NCBI RefSeq assembly: GCF_900142715.1
Contig: NZ_FRBX01000002.1
Span: 124,001-188,000 of the forward strand
Source: Flavobacterium pectinovorum
Lineage (GTDB): Bacteria; Bacteroidota; Bacteroidia; Flavobacteriales; Flavobacteriaceae
DNA: 64,000 nucleotides
Direction: 5' to 3'
Positions 53,301-60,009 of this stretch are shown here, piece by piece. The notes below the pieces were generated by a model, which was given only the letters and a program-made list of their open reading frames with translations, was not told the origin of the DNA and did not search any database. A program made the translations under genes and the position numbers. The number at the start of each line of letters is the position of its first letter. Within the stretch, counting starts at the first letter, position 1.

Positions 53301-54685
53301 GGATTACAATTTCCACTAAGGGCAGTATCAACACTATATACCGGCTTTACTACATTGTTTCCACTTACGTTAATTGTTAAATCGGCAGTACAGCCATTTA
53401 AATCCTCAACACGCATTATATAAGTTCCTGCTTTGTCTACAATAACTCTTGTAGTTGGAACGTCAACGAAACCCGTATTGTTGTAATTTACAAAATAACG
53501 GTAAGTTCCTCCAGCTCCTCCATTAGCTCTACCCTGAATAACTCCTGTATTACATGAGCTTAATGAAGTAGAAATATAAGATGTATTATTTAGCTGGTTT
53601 GCTGCTGTAATGGTAGTTGTCTGAGTATCTGTAACGTTACAATTAGTTCCCTTTATCGTTGTTACTACAGTATAAGTACCGGCATCCAAACCTGTAAATT
53701 CATGTTCAGGAACAGATTTAGTTGGTGTAGTAGTAAGTGCAGTATTACTTGGGTTTTTGAATATTGCATAAGTATAATCATTGTTAACACCATTCGCGGT
53801 AACTTTAATACTCCCCTTTTGACCAACACAACCAGGTTGTGTCGCCGCTAGTGAAGTAGAAAGCCTGAATCTGCTAACTACTATATTTTTGACACTATAA
53901 ATACAGCCACCCGTAATACCTTTCAATCTCATAAATACATTATAAGTATCTGGAGTAGTAGTTTCAAAAGTATTACTGTCCTGCCATGTATTAGGCGTAG
54001 GGTTTGTCGTAAAACTATACTCATACCCGGAACCTGTAGGAAAACTTACAGCCATAATTTTACCGGGAATAACACAAGCAGTGCTACCGGTAATTATATC
54101 ACTTTTTATAATTCCTGTCGGATCTACTTCTGTTTTATAAACATTAAAATAAAATGTGCTTTCAGTATTATCTGAAAATCTAATGATTACTCTAAATTCA
54201 CCCGCACTATTTGCATTATAATCTGCTCCCTCTGCAACACCTGCCCAAGAACAGTTCGCAGCTACATTCGGACAGTTTCCGTTACTAATAGGGGTACATC
54301 CTCCTGTACGTCGTTGCCATACAATTTTGGTAGCATTGGCAATAGTTGTCTGGATTAATCTTGAGTCGTTATCTCCACACAAAAATAATTTTGGGAGAAA
54401 ACTTCCGTCAATAGGACATTCTGCAACTGTACCAGCATAAGTACCTGTAGCATACTTAATAACCGGATGCGTAATAGCAGCCGCTAATCCCTTAGCAACA
54501 GTATCACTTTTCGCAGTAAAACCAATTTTATTAATAAATTGATTATTCGCCTGAAGGAATAAGTTTTTATTTCCTTCATGATTAATTTTTGCATTAAATG
54601 CTATCAAATTTTGCGAGTAGGATACAAAATTTAATAACAAAGCCAAAGCAAAAATCAGCGTTCTTAAAATAGTAGGTTTTTTCAT
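38396..54685 (-). CDS. sprB: Giant gliding-motility adhesin SprB, type B C-terminal domain
   Basis: A protein of about 5,430 residues. It has a signal peptide (TLIFALALLLNFVSYSQ), a unique N-terminal region to about residue 190, then dozens of SprB-type repeats of roughly 80-90 residues. Each has a Cys-containing start (such as VTCFGDSNGSI), a central GGTAPYTY-like strand and an end like AGTYTVTVTDANGC. A different beta-sandwich domain interrupts the repeats at about 693-905. The last 85 residues (from DNYFTPNGDGVYDNWGPG to GHFTLYR) are the type B C-terminal sorting domain of the type IX system. SprB forms the surface filaments propelled along the cell during gliding. F. johnsoniae SprB is about 6,500 residues, so this one is shorter. 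The repeat number is estimated at 50-60 from length. Confidence 0.93.
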   Translation of the reverse strand: MKKPTILRTLIFALALLLNFVSYSQNLIAFNAKINHEGNKNLFLQANNQFINKIGFTAKSDTVAKGLAAAITHPVIKYATGTYAGTVAECPIDGSFLPKLFLCGDNDSRLIQTTIANATKIVWQRRTGGCTPISNGNCPNVAANCSWAGVAEGADYNANSAGEFRVIIRFSDNTESTFYFNVYKTEVDPTGIIKSDIITGSTACVIPGKIMAVSFPTGSGYEYSFTTNPTPNTWQDSNTFETTTPDTYNVFMRLKGITGGCIYSVKNIVVSRFRLSTSLAATQPGCVGQKGSIKVTANGVNNDYTYAIFKNPSNTALTTTPTKSVPEHEFTGLDAGTYTVVTTIKGTNCNVTDTQTTTITAANQLNNTSYISTSLSSCNTGVIQGRANGGAGGTYRYFVNYNNTGFVDVPTTRVIVDKAGTYIMRVEDLNGCTADLTINVSGNNVVKPVYSVDTALSGNCNPTGTITVNVTNTNGYAYIEYSKDNGTTWQSSNVFSNLPAGDYNITVRYKVRNRDDWCTDAFTTKTIGTTTALTASAGVAALPGCRTGDDLGIVRITNPQGGTPPYEYFFSNAAVNHNGWSTYNEGYLAAGGPYTVRIRDSKGCTYDMTGITIDTKPTPPSITYGPLVYNCDGTGSQTVSINNGAGDPRYNFTYYLDGNPNPNTANPNVFLNIPTGTHIISVDYNVKSASTYSNLLDESFGSGANTTSPGINTFYYCFERQLANQPATWCNGAYAINDGDYSVTSSINQAATNGWNWRYPIDHTSGTAALQGRFLAVNIGDQIPVTTILYEKQINDVIPNQPIMFEFYAMNLMMPNAGKADANLRIALVDASGTEISWFATGNIPRSSSGNDWKKYPQTAITLDPGNNTSLRLIVRSNVQATEGNDVAIDDIKVFQVPRVCGAQFQYQVTVTPPPPFIPHIQNLKGESCAGAGDGSFEIFGENFTGEFYYSINNQEPFIRSTVNPVKIGPLAAATYSVRVRRDPTSQGCDFDIPTTITAPAKFTIDATATVATCNTTSVVTAIIGGGTAPYNISLTRVSDGKVFPFVLDSDGKYKVKDTDITPGSYKVSGVDGGPCSASKATDLIISGSTPPTVTIESTSNLCFNETAGADIVVRIAGGKGPFSYRVKLNPGTYGAWSTTFAGPTFTHHVTTSGTYDFEIMDANSCSAQVISQQIDPKLTAKSAVTTSISCKATGTDAIIQVTITGGTAPYTYVIKNSLGTVLPGGGTTTNPIFTYSTGISDTYTFEIQDANKCPISITQKVNALVAVTAESKTHDAKCIGQPNGSVDLEGLTGTAPFTFQFNGTGAFTSTTHYDGLAGSAAGTDYSFTVKDANDCVRTYTFKIFEPAIIEGVATIAPTYNCEQPATITVSGVKGGTPAYKYTLLKDGVIVAGPQDGAVFSNITVAGVYTVTISDANSCSQTIAAGTINALNPPTGMTITTTTAATCPTNKGSVTITNVVNAAGVAVPTAGLEYRISLPASATTAFQSSNVFNGLDANVLYTFEVRDANKCITSKTHTIALPATFSVGGTPKNITCFGLSDGSITWTVTGIATGGNYSYIVDSGAVQTGTSTGNPFTIVSPSLAAGSHSITVTSTTTNCPVTANATVGGPTAALALNPPTLTHVTCLVKGTAEINAVNGTGTYTYTVTPTAPAGTAIVQANNNLFTNLGAGTYSVSVTDLGGCTFAGQSFTINDKVLPLAQISATSDFCADGGATLIAEPVTAPQPNYEYSINGGTNYFASGTFAGLTPGNYTIIVRDKVTGCTTSLTAQTIAAQVAANAQITKDLDCTTTTPTSANAIIKVDISSGYPDYRYRVNTTGAPFSGAYTTVGAGLVTFNYSAATAATYYFEITDSKGCTTVVSRTVDAKVLPDFTAEPDHVLCKGASTGSITVNGIPSTGTYEYILKPISPAGATVTQTTNKFENLPAGSYEITIVDAKKCVSAPKTVSINEPTNGLSATAAVTTKLTCDASNTAQSATITVTATGGTPFAGVNPYRYSYNGQTPVTSNTYTTTTAGTVTIVVTDASNCPFTVPAGVVIDALNPPTNLVITPSNAITCKAAELDADLTLTFTNGVSPFKYEITSPSAPAVTNIAGRSYTFTNLAVGNYSFKVTDANNCTITGDYEIKAVTPITVSGSIVSAITCNGLSNGAIKFAVGGNSTGFTYVLRNAANAVIPGGTATATEVNFTGLPVGVYTLTVTNPATGCSAPASVTLTAPAAINITSASGTKVFCTEANTTITVTASGGTVPLSYAVVKTGVTPVAANYNTTGVFTKDTSVDGLTYDVYVSDGNSCPATSTVTIIRNAEPTINPVVAAQCYSGASFTVTITGSVYNGLANAQFGLNGAYNTNQVKTITGPGIYTLGIKDDNGCEKTTTIEVNDQLTLEAKLTKDLTCPTTPPTATAAQINLSASGGDGTYAYAYRIAPSPTYIAIPGAVFNPTVAGQYFFRVTSDGCSAVSTVAVDVTSPVLPVITGITQTQFIKCNGDETAAISITIDNTKGVAPFVFNVQRTAPTAFNYGTQTSGLAAGTYTVTVTDGKGCVDTENITISAPLPIDFSLAKVDITCNNPGGSSLGEVTVQGIVGGTAPFKYFISNNFGDVIAGNPYVATARENHTFTVINYGIYTVNVVDANGCALSKNITIASPPSDLIINVAVTPSDCINGGTARVSVVAPVGSHNYQFGLLETNVSPYTTTWYPADAGFPDQKTFTNLVPGVTYTFVVHDLTTDCYYVKAADAPIAPASPMTSVITPVNVTCTGANDGKVTFTLTNFDATTTSVTYQIFKALTANSPVGPAITAPVTFGTPLVVTYPSPGTLLPGRYYVQFIENGTGSYNGCKSASAAFDIKESSVELSAKGYVIKNANCDNLGVINVEGKDGTAPYVYQVTTSATAPAITDTWETSPNFDRAGSLAGITYYVYVKDANNCIRTDNVILRMDPDPVFALSVPNRCAVEGSFTVNVTVTDATPTMAPYSVSVNGGNFINFTGLTYPATGLNSGEQTIIIQNKNGCKTEHKITINPTPLATAAVTKILDCSVTGNAVADAIIRVTITKGTAPYSYSVKKGTAAYGTATALGAGVTFFDYPVASADADTYTFRITDANSCPVETNSVIIAPIVPIVPDYKPTQPLCYLGNGTIELSAIGGKTPYTYNFNNLGFSNTTIYTVAAGTYPYIIKDALGCEVTGSAILGQPSEVVATTPVITPFTCGTGNVGQSATVVLGATGGSGGYEYSFNNSAFSTTTTYTVIDTQVDHLNIPYSVRDKNGCTKSGTINIYKLDPPINFDMAQTATITCAVTTTTVNISNVRNSAGVIAVPPAVLTYQIVSPVASIVDNGSNPSFTNLGPGTYVFQVTDAATSCIKQLSYEIKDVTKINIVKQSIDDITCLNANDGKASFVVTGFGTGVGTYNYVLDTNPAVTGQTAATINLTLLTPGNHRITVQDDETQCSAFVDFRIETPTLALAIDKVVTPLGCTTKGAVKVTAQNGWGDYLFSLTLPGGAVITNTTGVFDGLVSVGAYAISVKDAKGCVATDSFNLVTPINPVATIAASSVYCYTSGAKSTLVVTASSTSPFILPGDVYEYSINNGQSWQLSNTFNNLNPGQYNITVRDKFGCTATAVNTTITGELFASAEKKKDIFCTGVIDGTIRISAIGGYPTYSYTVTKDGVLDPTVIPFANAGYSDYTVTDPGSYVFTVTDTRTCSDVTIAVDMVSPTIPVFTTTPTSPFCSSTPVVQGNVGNGTILVNLDPVNNNPPYTYTLIRTAPTAGTLVSQGTPLFTDLIAGTYNITVISDRGCSILQTVVLDPATPVVADATAAGFACTPDTNSIKETIVTVTATGGKGTGLLSDYRYSDGTIWYETNTFKVFDTGSVQNLTYYVKDLNGCTDDVQVIINPFPKLISAEANLLVAADCPNSGVETVKVDIVGGTGSFAYQVSVDGGAYSTPATTIATGSTFNYPAPAGHSYQFKITDTVTLCTVFTDVHEVPLYNIMVVNATPSAMVSCKGFTDGSITINIEKYTGTYDYRVLLAGVSVASGTGINAATTNPFTITGLGEGVDYEVEITQIGYPRCVVLSNKVTITAPTVLDISGIVIANVNQNCNTAGAVLTIDESSIHGGTPGYSYLFLPAGSPIPAFADYKPTKTATIATTQISPLFDSIDVYIKDSQNCYTVKTVNISLDPMPTITNVDVVSQCYNAAGYTLQVAATGLPQLQYSIDGQTWQNDPEFIVANPGDYTVTVMDKNGCKVTALVPFTILEPLAAYPEVTIVPLCKNPNGEITIHASGGTVNPANSYVYTIDNWATQQVTNNFPGLAPGDYTFRVRDNVTLCEIEVKGSITFPADIDGFIATPSPVTCFGDSNGSIKITLSDKNTDPVYTYSILGATVNIVDSLSPEFNNLPAGDYTVSVKSGRGCSASITTVTVGTPNPITVPVSNTQYTCAAGDNINSNATITVGTVLGGSGNYVRYVFLRDGTEVMYDGPSNVYAELDHKGGSYTVTVYDDKFCEGTSTTPIDIIPFTTLTGMTFDTKVTKTCDVDETVQVDVQWTGATAPTLQYTLTGALNTVIPPVTNNSGLFTGLGIGDYLITVLNTDTNCSIARDYKVIDPNSFEFKVTKTRTDICFGQADGSVELTMVDNRPTPDDEAGIFNYTITGPMNFAGQSSGITLPLTGLIAGRYNVVATLRDDPKCDVKTSFEITQPTTELKIDVDHTRVTCASGNSDGTITITATGGWGEGTYIYELYDGTTTVTSEDGIFVNLGVGNYIVSARDSKDCKVSEPVDLVIPPAITFNATPTSTVVTCYGDNSGIITISNVAGGKGSDYVYTLTYTSPEGDVTTLGPQPNPVFNGLKAGTYTVTVEDAFSCSATLATTITLTNPTKIEATLSQDKGLTCFTDADLKLTVIGGTGPYTYSVDGNTYSTPAFASETIISAPVGYHIYYVMDSLGCVVQSNGITVEPLTPLSIEVDAANAHVNCKGDFSGLINAIANGGLGDYQYSLVDNSTNLEVRAAQADGIFANLAKGFYTVHVKSGLDCEISKIVEITETEDALIAPFEKFDAKCYLENNGRIVVTASGGKGAIKYAISPHLDQFVDSGTFNDLAAGDYTVIAQDILGCHVIHNITILQPEVLRVSEIPNSMIPEVCEGDKDGAFGVVIAGGTAPYFASLDNRDGTYAPVTGTEQYYTGLVGGMHTVYVRDTNGCTFELEIDMPESVALKPTVEINYDCVNNAQANFVKVDPGFEDESQLDYSLDGGAIQPGNTFTNVPAGDHTITVRHTNGCPAEVKFKINPYTALGAVKATGQQEMNIISVTASGGAPAYEYSFNGEPFTSSNKYKIYKSGDYKVIVRDQNGCTFELIVPAIYVDVCLDNYFTPNGDGVYDNWGPGCTNIYNNLEFSIFDRYGRVIAKYHYGQKWDGRYNGEELPSGDYWYVLKLNDEKDNREFVGHFTLYR

Positions 54686-54819
54686 AATCATTCTATTTGT
54701 TTTTACTTACACTTCAGTTCCTGAGGGGCATCAGAAAGCAAAATAATTAGCACTTATAAACATTTAATCTTTAGTATTTACTCTTTTAATGAAGAGCTGC
54801 CTATACTTTTTATTTATCT

Positions 54820-57800
54820 TTAATTTTCCACTTTTACGATGGCCATTTTCCCGTTGTATGGCGCATTTCCTTTAGATTCCATTGCTTTTTGAGCTTCTTG
54901 TAATCCATCGACTTTTTCGTAATAGATGTAATATTTACTTGTTGTTACGTTGTAGAAGAAATTAACATCTGTACGTCCCGCGGCTACCGCTTTAGTTAAG
55001 AATTCATCTCTTTTTTCAACACTGCTGTGAACTGCAATAATTAAATAAAAACCGCTGTCAGCATTTTTAATATTTTTTATAATCTGCATGTTCGACTGGT
55101 CTTCACCAAAATCAAAATCACTTGCAGTTAACGGCGTACTACTTGGTTTTGTAGTTTCTTTTATACGTTTAAGAGCTGCTAAATCCTGTGCATATCTTCC
55201 CTGATCATTCTCATATGCTGCCTGCTTAATTCTACGTTTCTTTTCAATTTCAGTTTCAGCTTTAATGCGTTCTAAATTCGCAAGTAATGCTGCACTATCT
55301 GCTTCCATTTTTAATTGTGCCGCTTTCAATTGGTTTATTTTTTCTAAATAAGCCCTGTTTGTAGCATCATTTTTATTAGGGAATTTTTTAAGTCTTTCGT
55401 TATATAAATTAGTTAGCCTTGCAATTTCATCTTTCTGAATTCTGTTTGCTTCAGCTATTTGTAATTTTAAAGCTTCTATCTGACTGTTTTCAGCTGCAAC
55501 GCTTTTGAAAGGTTTTGGCTCTTTGTAAATTCCTTTATCACTTAAATCGTTTTCTTCTTTTAAGTCATCAAGATCTTTCTGTTTATTTGCCACAGTAGCA
55601 TTAAACTGTGTTAATAAATCATCTTGAGTTTTAGCAGATTCATCTAATGAAAGTGCTAAATTATCAATTGCCTTTCCTGCCTCGTCTGTAGCAGCTGCTC
55701 TTGCAAGTGCATCTGCATCAGCTTTTGCTTTAGCGTCTGCAAGCAACTTGGCTTGTTGTGCTTCTTCAGCAAGTCTTAATTGTCTTACTTCTTCTTCGGC
55801 TTTCAGTTTTTCATTTGCTTCTGCATCAGCTTTCGCTCTTTGATCAGCCAATAATCTAGCTTGTTCAGCGGCCATATCAGCTTTGGCTTTTGCATCTGCA
55901 GCTAATTTTGCTTGTTGTGCGTCTGCATCGGCTTTCGCTTTTGCTTCTGCAGCCAATTTAGCTTGTTGTGCATCGGCATCTGCTTTTGCTTTATTTTCAG
56001 CAGCTAATTTAGCTTGTTGCGCTTCTGCGTCGGCTTTCGCTTTTGCTTCTGCAGCCAATTTAGCTTGTTGAGCTTCTGCGTCGGCTTTGGCTTTATTTTC
56101 AGCTGCAAGTTTAGCTTGTTGAGCTTCTGCGTCGGCTTTGGCTTTATTTTCAGCTGCAAGTTTAGCTTGTTGAGCTTCTGCATCGGCTTTCGCTTTTGCT
56201 TCTGCAGCAAGTTTAGCTTGTTGAGCTTCTGCGTCGGCTTTGGCTTTATTTTCAGCTGCAAGTTTAGCTTGTTGAGCTTCTGCATCGGCTTTCGCTTTTG
56301 CTTCTGCAGCAAGTTTAGCTTGTTGAGCTTCTGCGTCGGCTTTGGCTTTATTTTCAGCTGCAAGTTTAGCTTGTTGAGCTTCTGCATCGGCTTTCGCTTT
56401 TGCTTCTGCAGCAAGTTTAGCTTGTTGTGCTTCCGCATCGGCTTTCGCTTTATTTTCAGCTGCAAGTTTAGCTTGTTGAGCTTCTGCATCGGCTTTCGCT
56501 TTTGCTTCTGCAGCAAGTTTAGCTTGTTGTGCTTCAGCGTCGGCTTTTGCTTTTGCTTCTGCAGCTAATTTTGCTTGTTGAGCTTCTGCATCTGCTTTGG
56601 CTTTTGCTTCTGCAGCTAATTTAGCTTGACGTTCTTCTTCTTCTTGTAATTTTTTAGACTCTTGTTCTGCTTTTAGTCTTTCAGTCGCTTCTGCATCAGC
56701 TTTTACTCTTGCATCTGCTAATAATTTCGCTTGTAAAGCTGCCATATCGGCTTTAGCTTTTGCATCAGCGGCTAGTTTAGCTTGTTGTGCTTCAGCGTCG
56801 GCTTTTGCTTTATTTTCCGCAGCTAGTTTTGCTTCACGAGCTTCTGCTTCAGCTTTCGCTTTGGCATCAGCAGCTAATCTTTTTTGTTCAGCTTCGGCGT
56901 CGGCTTTCGCTTTTGCCTCTTCAGCTAATTTTATTTTTAATGCTTCAGCATCTGCTTTTGCTTTTGCCTCGTCAGCTAGTTTTGCTTGTTGTGCTTCTGC
57001 ATCTGCTTTCACTTTTGCTTCGGCAGCTAATCTCTTTTGTTCAGCTTCGGCGTCAGCCTTCGCTTTTGCTTCTTCAGCTAGTTTTATTTTTAATGCTTCA
57101 GCATCAGCTTTTGCTTTTGCTTCTGCAGCTAGTTTTGCTTGTTGTGCTTCAGCATCAGCTTTTGCTTTTGCTTCGGCAGCTAATTTTGCCTGAGCTTCAG
57201 CATCTGCTTTGGCCTTTGCATCTGCAACAAGTTTTGCCTGAAGTGCTTCTGCATCAGCTTTCGCTTTTGCTTCTGCAGCTAATTTTGCCTGAGCTTCAGC
57301 ATCTGCTTTGGCCTTTGCATCTGCAACAAGTTTTGCCTGAAGCGCTTCTGCATCAGCTTTCGCTTTTGCTTCTGCAGCTAATTTTGCCTGAGCTTCAGCA
57401 TCTGCTTTTGCTTTTGCTTCTGCAGCTAATTTTATTTTTAATGCCTCAGCGTCGGCTTTCGCTTTTGCTTCAGAAGCAAGTCTGGATTGTCTAGCTTCTT
57501 CATCAGCTTTTGCTTTTGCTTCTGCTGCAGCTTTTTCTTTTAATGCAGCTTCTTGTGCAGCTTTTTCTTTTGCTTCGGCAGCTAATTTAGCTCTATTGGC
57601 AGCATCAATACTTACTTTAGTTTTTGCAGCAGCAGCCGCTTTTGCTTTTGCTTCGGCAGCTAACCTAGCCTGAAGAGCATCTGAATCTGCTTTTGCTTTG
57701 GCGTCAGCCGCTAGGATTGATTGTAAATCTGCCGCTTCAGCTTTCGCTTTGGCATCAGCTTTACGTTTAGCTTCTGCAGCATCTGCTTTTGCCTGAGCAT

Positions 57801-60009
57801 CAGCAGCTAATTTTATTTTTAATGCTTCTGCATCTGCTTTTGCTTTTTCTGCAGCTAATTCTGCAGCTGTTTTTTGTGGCTCAGCTACTTTTTCAGTAAC
57901 AGCTGGTGTTTCTGCAACAGCTGGCGTTTCTGTGACAGCTGGCGTTTTAGTCACTCCTTCGGCATCAACTTTTCCTTTTGCAGCGGCTAATCTGGCTCTT
58001 TCTGCAATCTGGGCATCTACTCTGGCTTTATTTTCTGCAGCTAGTTTTGCTCTTTCTGCATCCTGTGCATCAGCTTTTGCCTTATTATCTGCAGCAATTC
58101 TTGCTCTCTCTGCAGCTTGTGCATCAGCTTTTGCTTTATTGTCTGCTAGCAATCTTGCTCTTTGTGCAGCTTGTGCATCAGCTTTCGTTTTATTATCTGC
58201 AGCTAATTTTGCTCTTTGCTCTGCTTGTGCATCAGCTTTCGTTTTATTATCTGCGGCTAATCTTGCTCTTTCTACTGCCTGTGCATCCGCATTTGTTTTA
58301 TTTCCAGCAGTTAATCTGGCTCTTTCTGCAGCTTGTGCATCGGCTTTTGATTTATCAGCAGCCAATTGTGCAGCTGTTTTTTCTGTAGCTGTTGCTGGTT
58401 GGTTGGTTGCAGCTATTTGTGTTTTGGCTGTACCTTGTGCATCTGCTTTGGCTTTTGCATCGGCAGCTAATCTTGCTCTCTCTGCAGCTTGGGCATCGGC
58501 TTTCGTTTTTGCATCTGCAGCTAGTCTTGCTCTCTCTGCAGCTTGGGCATCGGCTTTCGTTTTTGCATCAGCGGCTAATCTTACTCTTTCCGCAGCTTGT
58601 GCATCAGCTTTTGCTTTATTATCTGCAGCTAGTCTTGCTTTTTCTGCTGCTTGTGCATCAGCTTTCGCTTTGGTATCAGCTGCTAATCTTGCTCTTTCTG
58701 CAGCCTGTGCATCGGCTTTGGTTTTATTATCTGCAGCTAATCTCGCTTTTTCAGCAGCTTGTGCATCTGCTTTTGCTTTTGCATCGGCAGCTAATCTTAT
58801 TTTTAATGCTTCAGCGTCTGCTTTAGCTTTGTTGTCGGCTTCTAGTTTTGCTTTTGCAGCGGCTTCGGCATCAGCCTTGGCTTTTTCTGCAGCTGCAAGT
58901 CGTATTTTTTGTGCATCGGCATCAGCTTGTGCTTTTGCATCGGCATCAGCTTGTGCTTTTGCATCGGCTGCAAGTTTTGCTTTTTCAGCTCCATTTGTTC
59001 TTGTAACAGGAGTCGTAGATGTTGTTTTTTTAGCAATTACTGGTTTAGATCTGGCTGGGTCTATAAGAGCACCATCTTCATCATCTCCGTAATAGTAACT
59101 TCTGTTTTTGAATTTGTAAGCGATAGCAAATTCATGGGAACCACCTAAATTGGTAAAATTCCCCATTCCTCTTTCATAATTATATTCTATAGCAATACTT
59201 GGCGTAATATTAAATCCAAGTCCTGCTGAAACTCCGTATAAAGTATTGTATCCTGCTTGTGCCCAAACTCCTTTTGGAACAGAAATCATGGCAAGTCCTG
59301 AAATGACTGCTTTATCTTGTTTAATTTCTGTTTTTACAATTCCTGAGAATTTACTTTGTTCGAAAAAACCATAACTATCAATATATCCTGTATACATTGC
59401 ATGCAATTCGATTGCTCTTTCGGGATCGTCTTTTACAACCCCTGAACCAAAGTTGTAAAGAATTAAATTGTTTACAGAAACTCCAAAATCAAGAAATGCT
59501 GTTCCGTAGTTAATACCCGGATTTACAGTAAGCATTGTATTTGATGGATAATCTCCATCTAAAATAGTTGTGTCGTCAGATATAATTTTTCCTTTGTTTA
59601 AACCACTTTGATAAGCACCAACGTTTAAACCGAAAGTTAAATTACTATCCTGGTTCAAAACGATATTATGTGCAAAGTTACCAACTCCACCAAACACAGT
59701 CATTAAACCATAGTTTTGTTGAAATAAACCAAAAGCAAAAGCTTCATTTTCTCTAAAACGACCTGAGTAACCAAATAAATAAGTGTTTGGGGCATCTTCA
59801 AACTGCACCCATTGCCTTTTATTATAAAAACTTACATAAGCATTTTGTTCACGAACGAAACTAAATGCAGGGTTAATTAAATATCTATTAAACTTTAAAG
59901 AATTTCTAATTGGTAATGAAAACGAAACAACTCCATTCTCAGAAGTCTGGGAATAGAGTACATTTGAAAAACCGTAAAATAAAGTTATGAATAGTAAAAT
60001 TTTCTTCAT
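54820..60009 (-). CDS. sprD: SprD: PorP-like barrel, Ala/Lys helical repeat, SPOR-like end
   Basis: A 1,729-residue protein with three parts. Residues 1-330 are a signal peptide (LLFITLFYGFSNVLYSQ) and a PorP/SprF-type barrel (RNSLKFNRYLINPAFSFVREQ in pieces, QWVQFEDAPNTYLFGYSGR). Residues 340-1440 are a very long Ala/Lys/Asp/Glu helical region with KADAEAQ and AKLAAE words, reminiscent of TolA. Residues 1440-1640 are another coiled coil, and the last 85 residues (SGFYLIIAVHSSVEKRDEFL, VNFFYNVTTSKYYIYYEK) look like a SPOR peptidoglycan-binding domain. In F. johnsoniae SprD supports SprB-dependent gliding. Its layout suggests a tie from the outer membrane to the cell wall. Its start overlaps the sprC stop by one base. 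Confidence 0.88.
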   Translation of the reverse strand: MKKILLFITLFYGFSNVLYSQTSENGVVSFSLPIRNSLKFNRYLINPAFSFVREQNAYVSFYNKRQWVQFEDAPNTYLFGYSGRFRENEAFAFGLFQQNYGLMTVFGGVGNFAHNIVLNQDSNLTFGLNVGAYQSGLNKGKIISDDTTILDGDYPSNTMLTVNPGINYGTAFLDFGVSVNNLILYNFGSGVVKDDPERAIELHAMYTGYIDSYGFFEQSKFSGIVKTEIKQDKAVISGLAMISVPKGVWAQAGYNTLYGVSAGLGFNITPSIAIEYNYERGMGNFTNLGGSHEFAIAYKFKNRSYYYGDDEDGALIDPARSKPVIAKKTTSTTPVTRTNGAEKAKLAADAKAQADADAKAQADADAQKIRLAAAEKAKADAEAAAKAKLEADNKAKADAEALKIRLAADAKAKADAQAAEKARLAADNKTKADAQAAERARLAADTKAKADAQAAEKARLAADNKAKADAQAAERVRLAADAKTKADAQAAERARLAADAKTKADAQAAERARLAADAKAKADAQGTAKTQIAATNQPATATEKTAAQLAADKSKADAQAAERARLTAGNKTNADAQAVERARLAADNKTKADAQAEQRAKLAADNKTKADAQAAQRARLLADNKAKADAQAAERARIAADNKAKADAQDAERAKLAAENKARVDAQIAERARLAAAKGKVDAEGVTKTPAVTETPAVAETPAVTEKVAEPQKTAAELAAEKAKADAEALKIKLAADAQAKADAAEAKRKADAKAKAEAADLQSILAADAKAKADSDALQARLAAEAKAKAAAAAKTKVSIDAANRAKLAAEAKEKAAQEAALKEKAAAEAKAKADEEARQSRLASEAKAKADAEALKIKLAAEAKAKADAEAQAKLAAEAKAKADAEALQAKLVADAKAKADAEAQAKLAAEAKAKADAEALQAKLVADAKAKADAEAQAKLAAEAKAKADAEAQQAKLAAEAKAKADAEALKIKLAEEAKAKADAEAEQKRLAAEAKVKADAEAQQAKLADEAKAKADAEALKIKLAEEAKAKADAEAEQKRLAADAKAKAEAEAREAKLAAENKAKADAEAQQAKLAADAKAKADMAALQAKLLADARVKADAEATERLKAEQESKKLQEEEERQAKLAAEAKAKADAEAQQAKLAAEAKAKADAEAQQAKLAAEAKAKADAEAQQAKLAAENKAKADAEAQQAKLAAEAKAKADAEAQQAKLAAENKAKADAEAQQAKLAAEAKAKADAEAQQAKLAAENKAKADAEAQQAKLAAEAKAKADAEAQQAKLAAENKAKADAEAQQAKLAAENKAKADAEAQQAKLAAEAKAKADAEAQQAKLAAENKAKADADAQQAKLAAEAKAKADADAQQAKLAADAKAKADMAAEQARLLADQRAKADAEANEKLKAEEEVRQLRLAEEAQQAKLLADAKAKADADALARAAATDEAGKAIDNLALSLDESAKTQDDLLTQFNATVANKQKDLDDLKEENDLSDKGIYKEPKPFKSVAAENSQIEALKLQIAEANRIQKDEIARLTNLYNERLKKFPNKNDATNRAYLEKINQLKAAQLKMEADSAALLANLERIKAETEIEKKRRIKQAAYENDQGRYAQDLAALKRIKETTKPSSTPLTASDFDFGEDQSNMQIIKNIKNADSGFYLIIAVHSSVEKRDEFLTKAVAAGRTDVNFFYNVTTSKYYIYYEKVDGLQEAQKAMESKGNAPYNGKMAIVKVEN
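55880..56630. repeat. 51-bp tandem repeats within sprD
   Basis: Fourteen consecutive near-identical 51-base units encode the 17-residue unit AKAKADAEAQQAKLAAE. Two forms, with AEAK or AENK at the join, alternate over several units, giving a 102-base higher-order period. The low divergence shows recent expansion. The opposite strand is free of stops over much of the array, which produces misleading Phe/Cys-rich ORFs. Confidence 0.92.

Noticed and set aside
55883..59148. Long plus-strand ORFs rich in Phe, Cys, Ala and Leu opposite sprD
   Set aside because: They are by-products of the repeated Ala/Lys codons of sprD read backwards; they have no plausible starts, domains or independent context.
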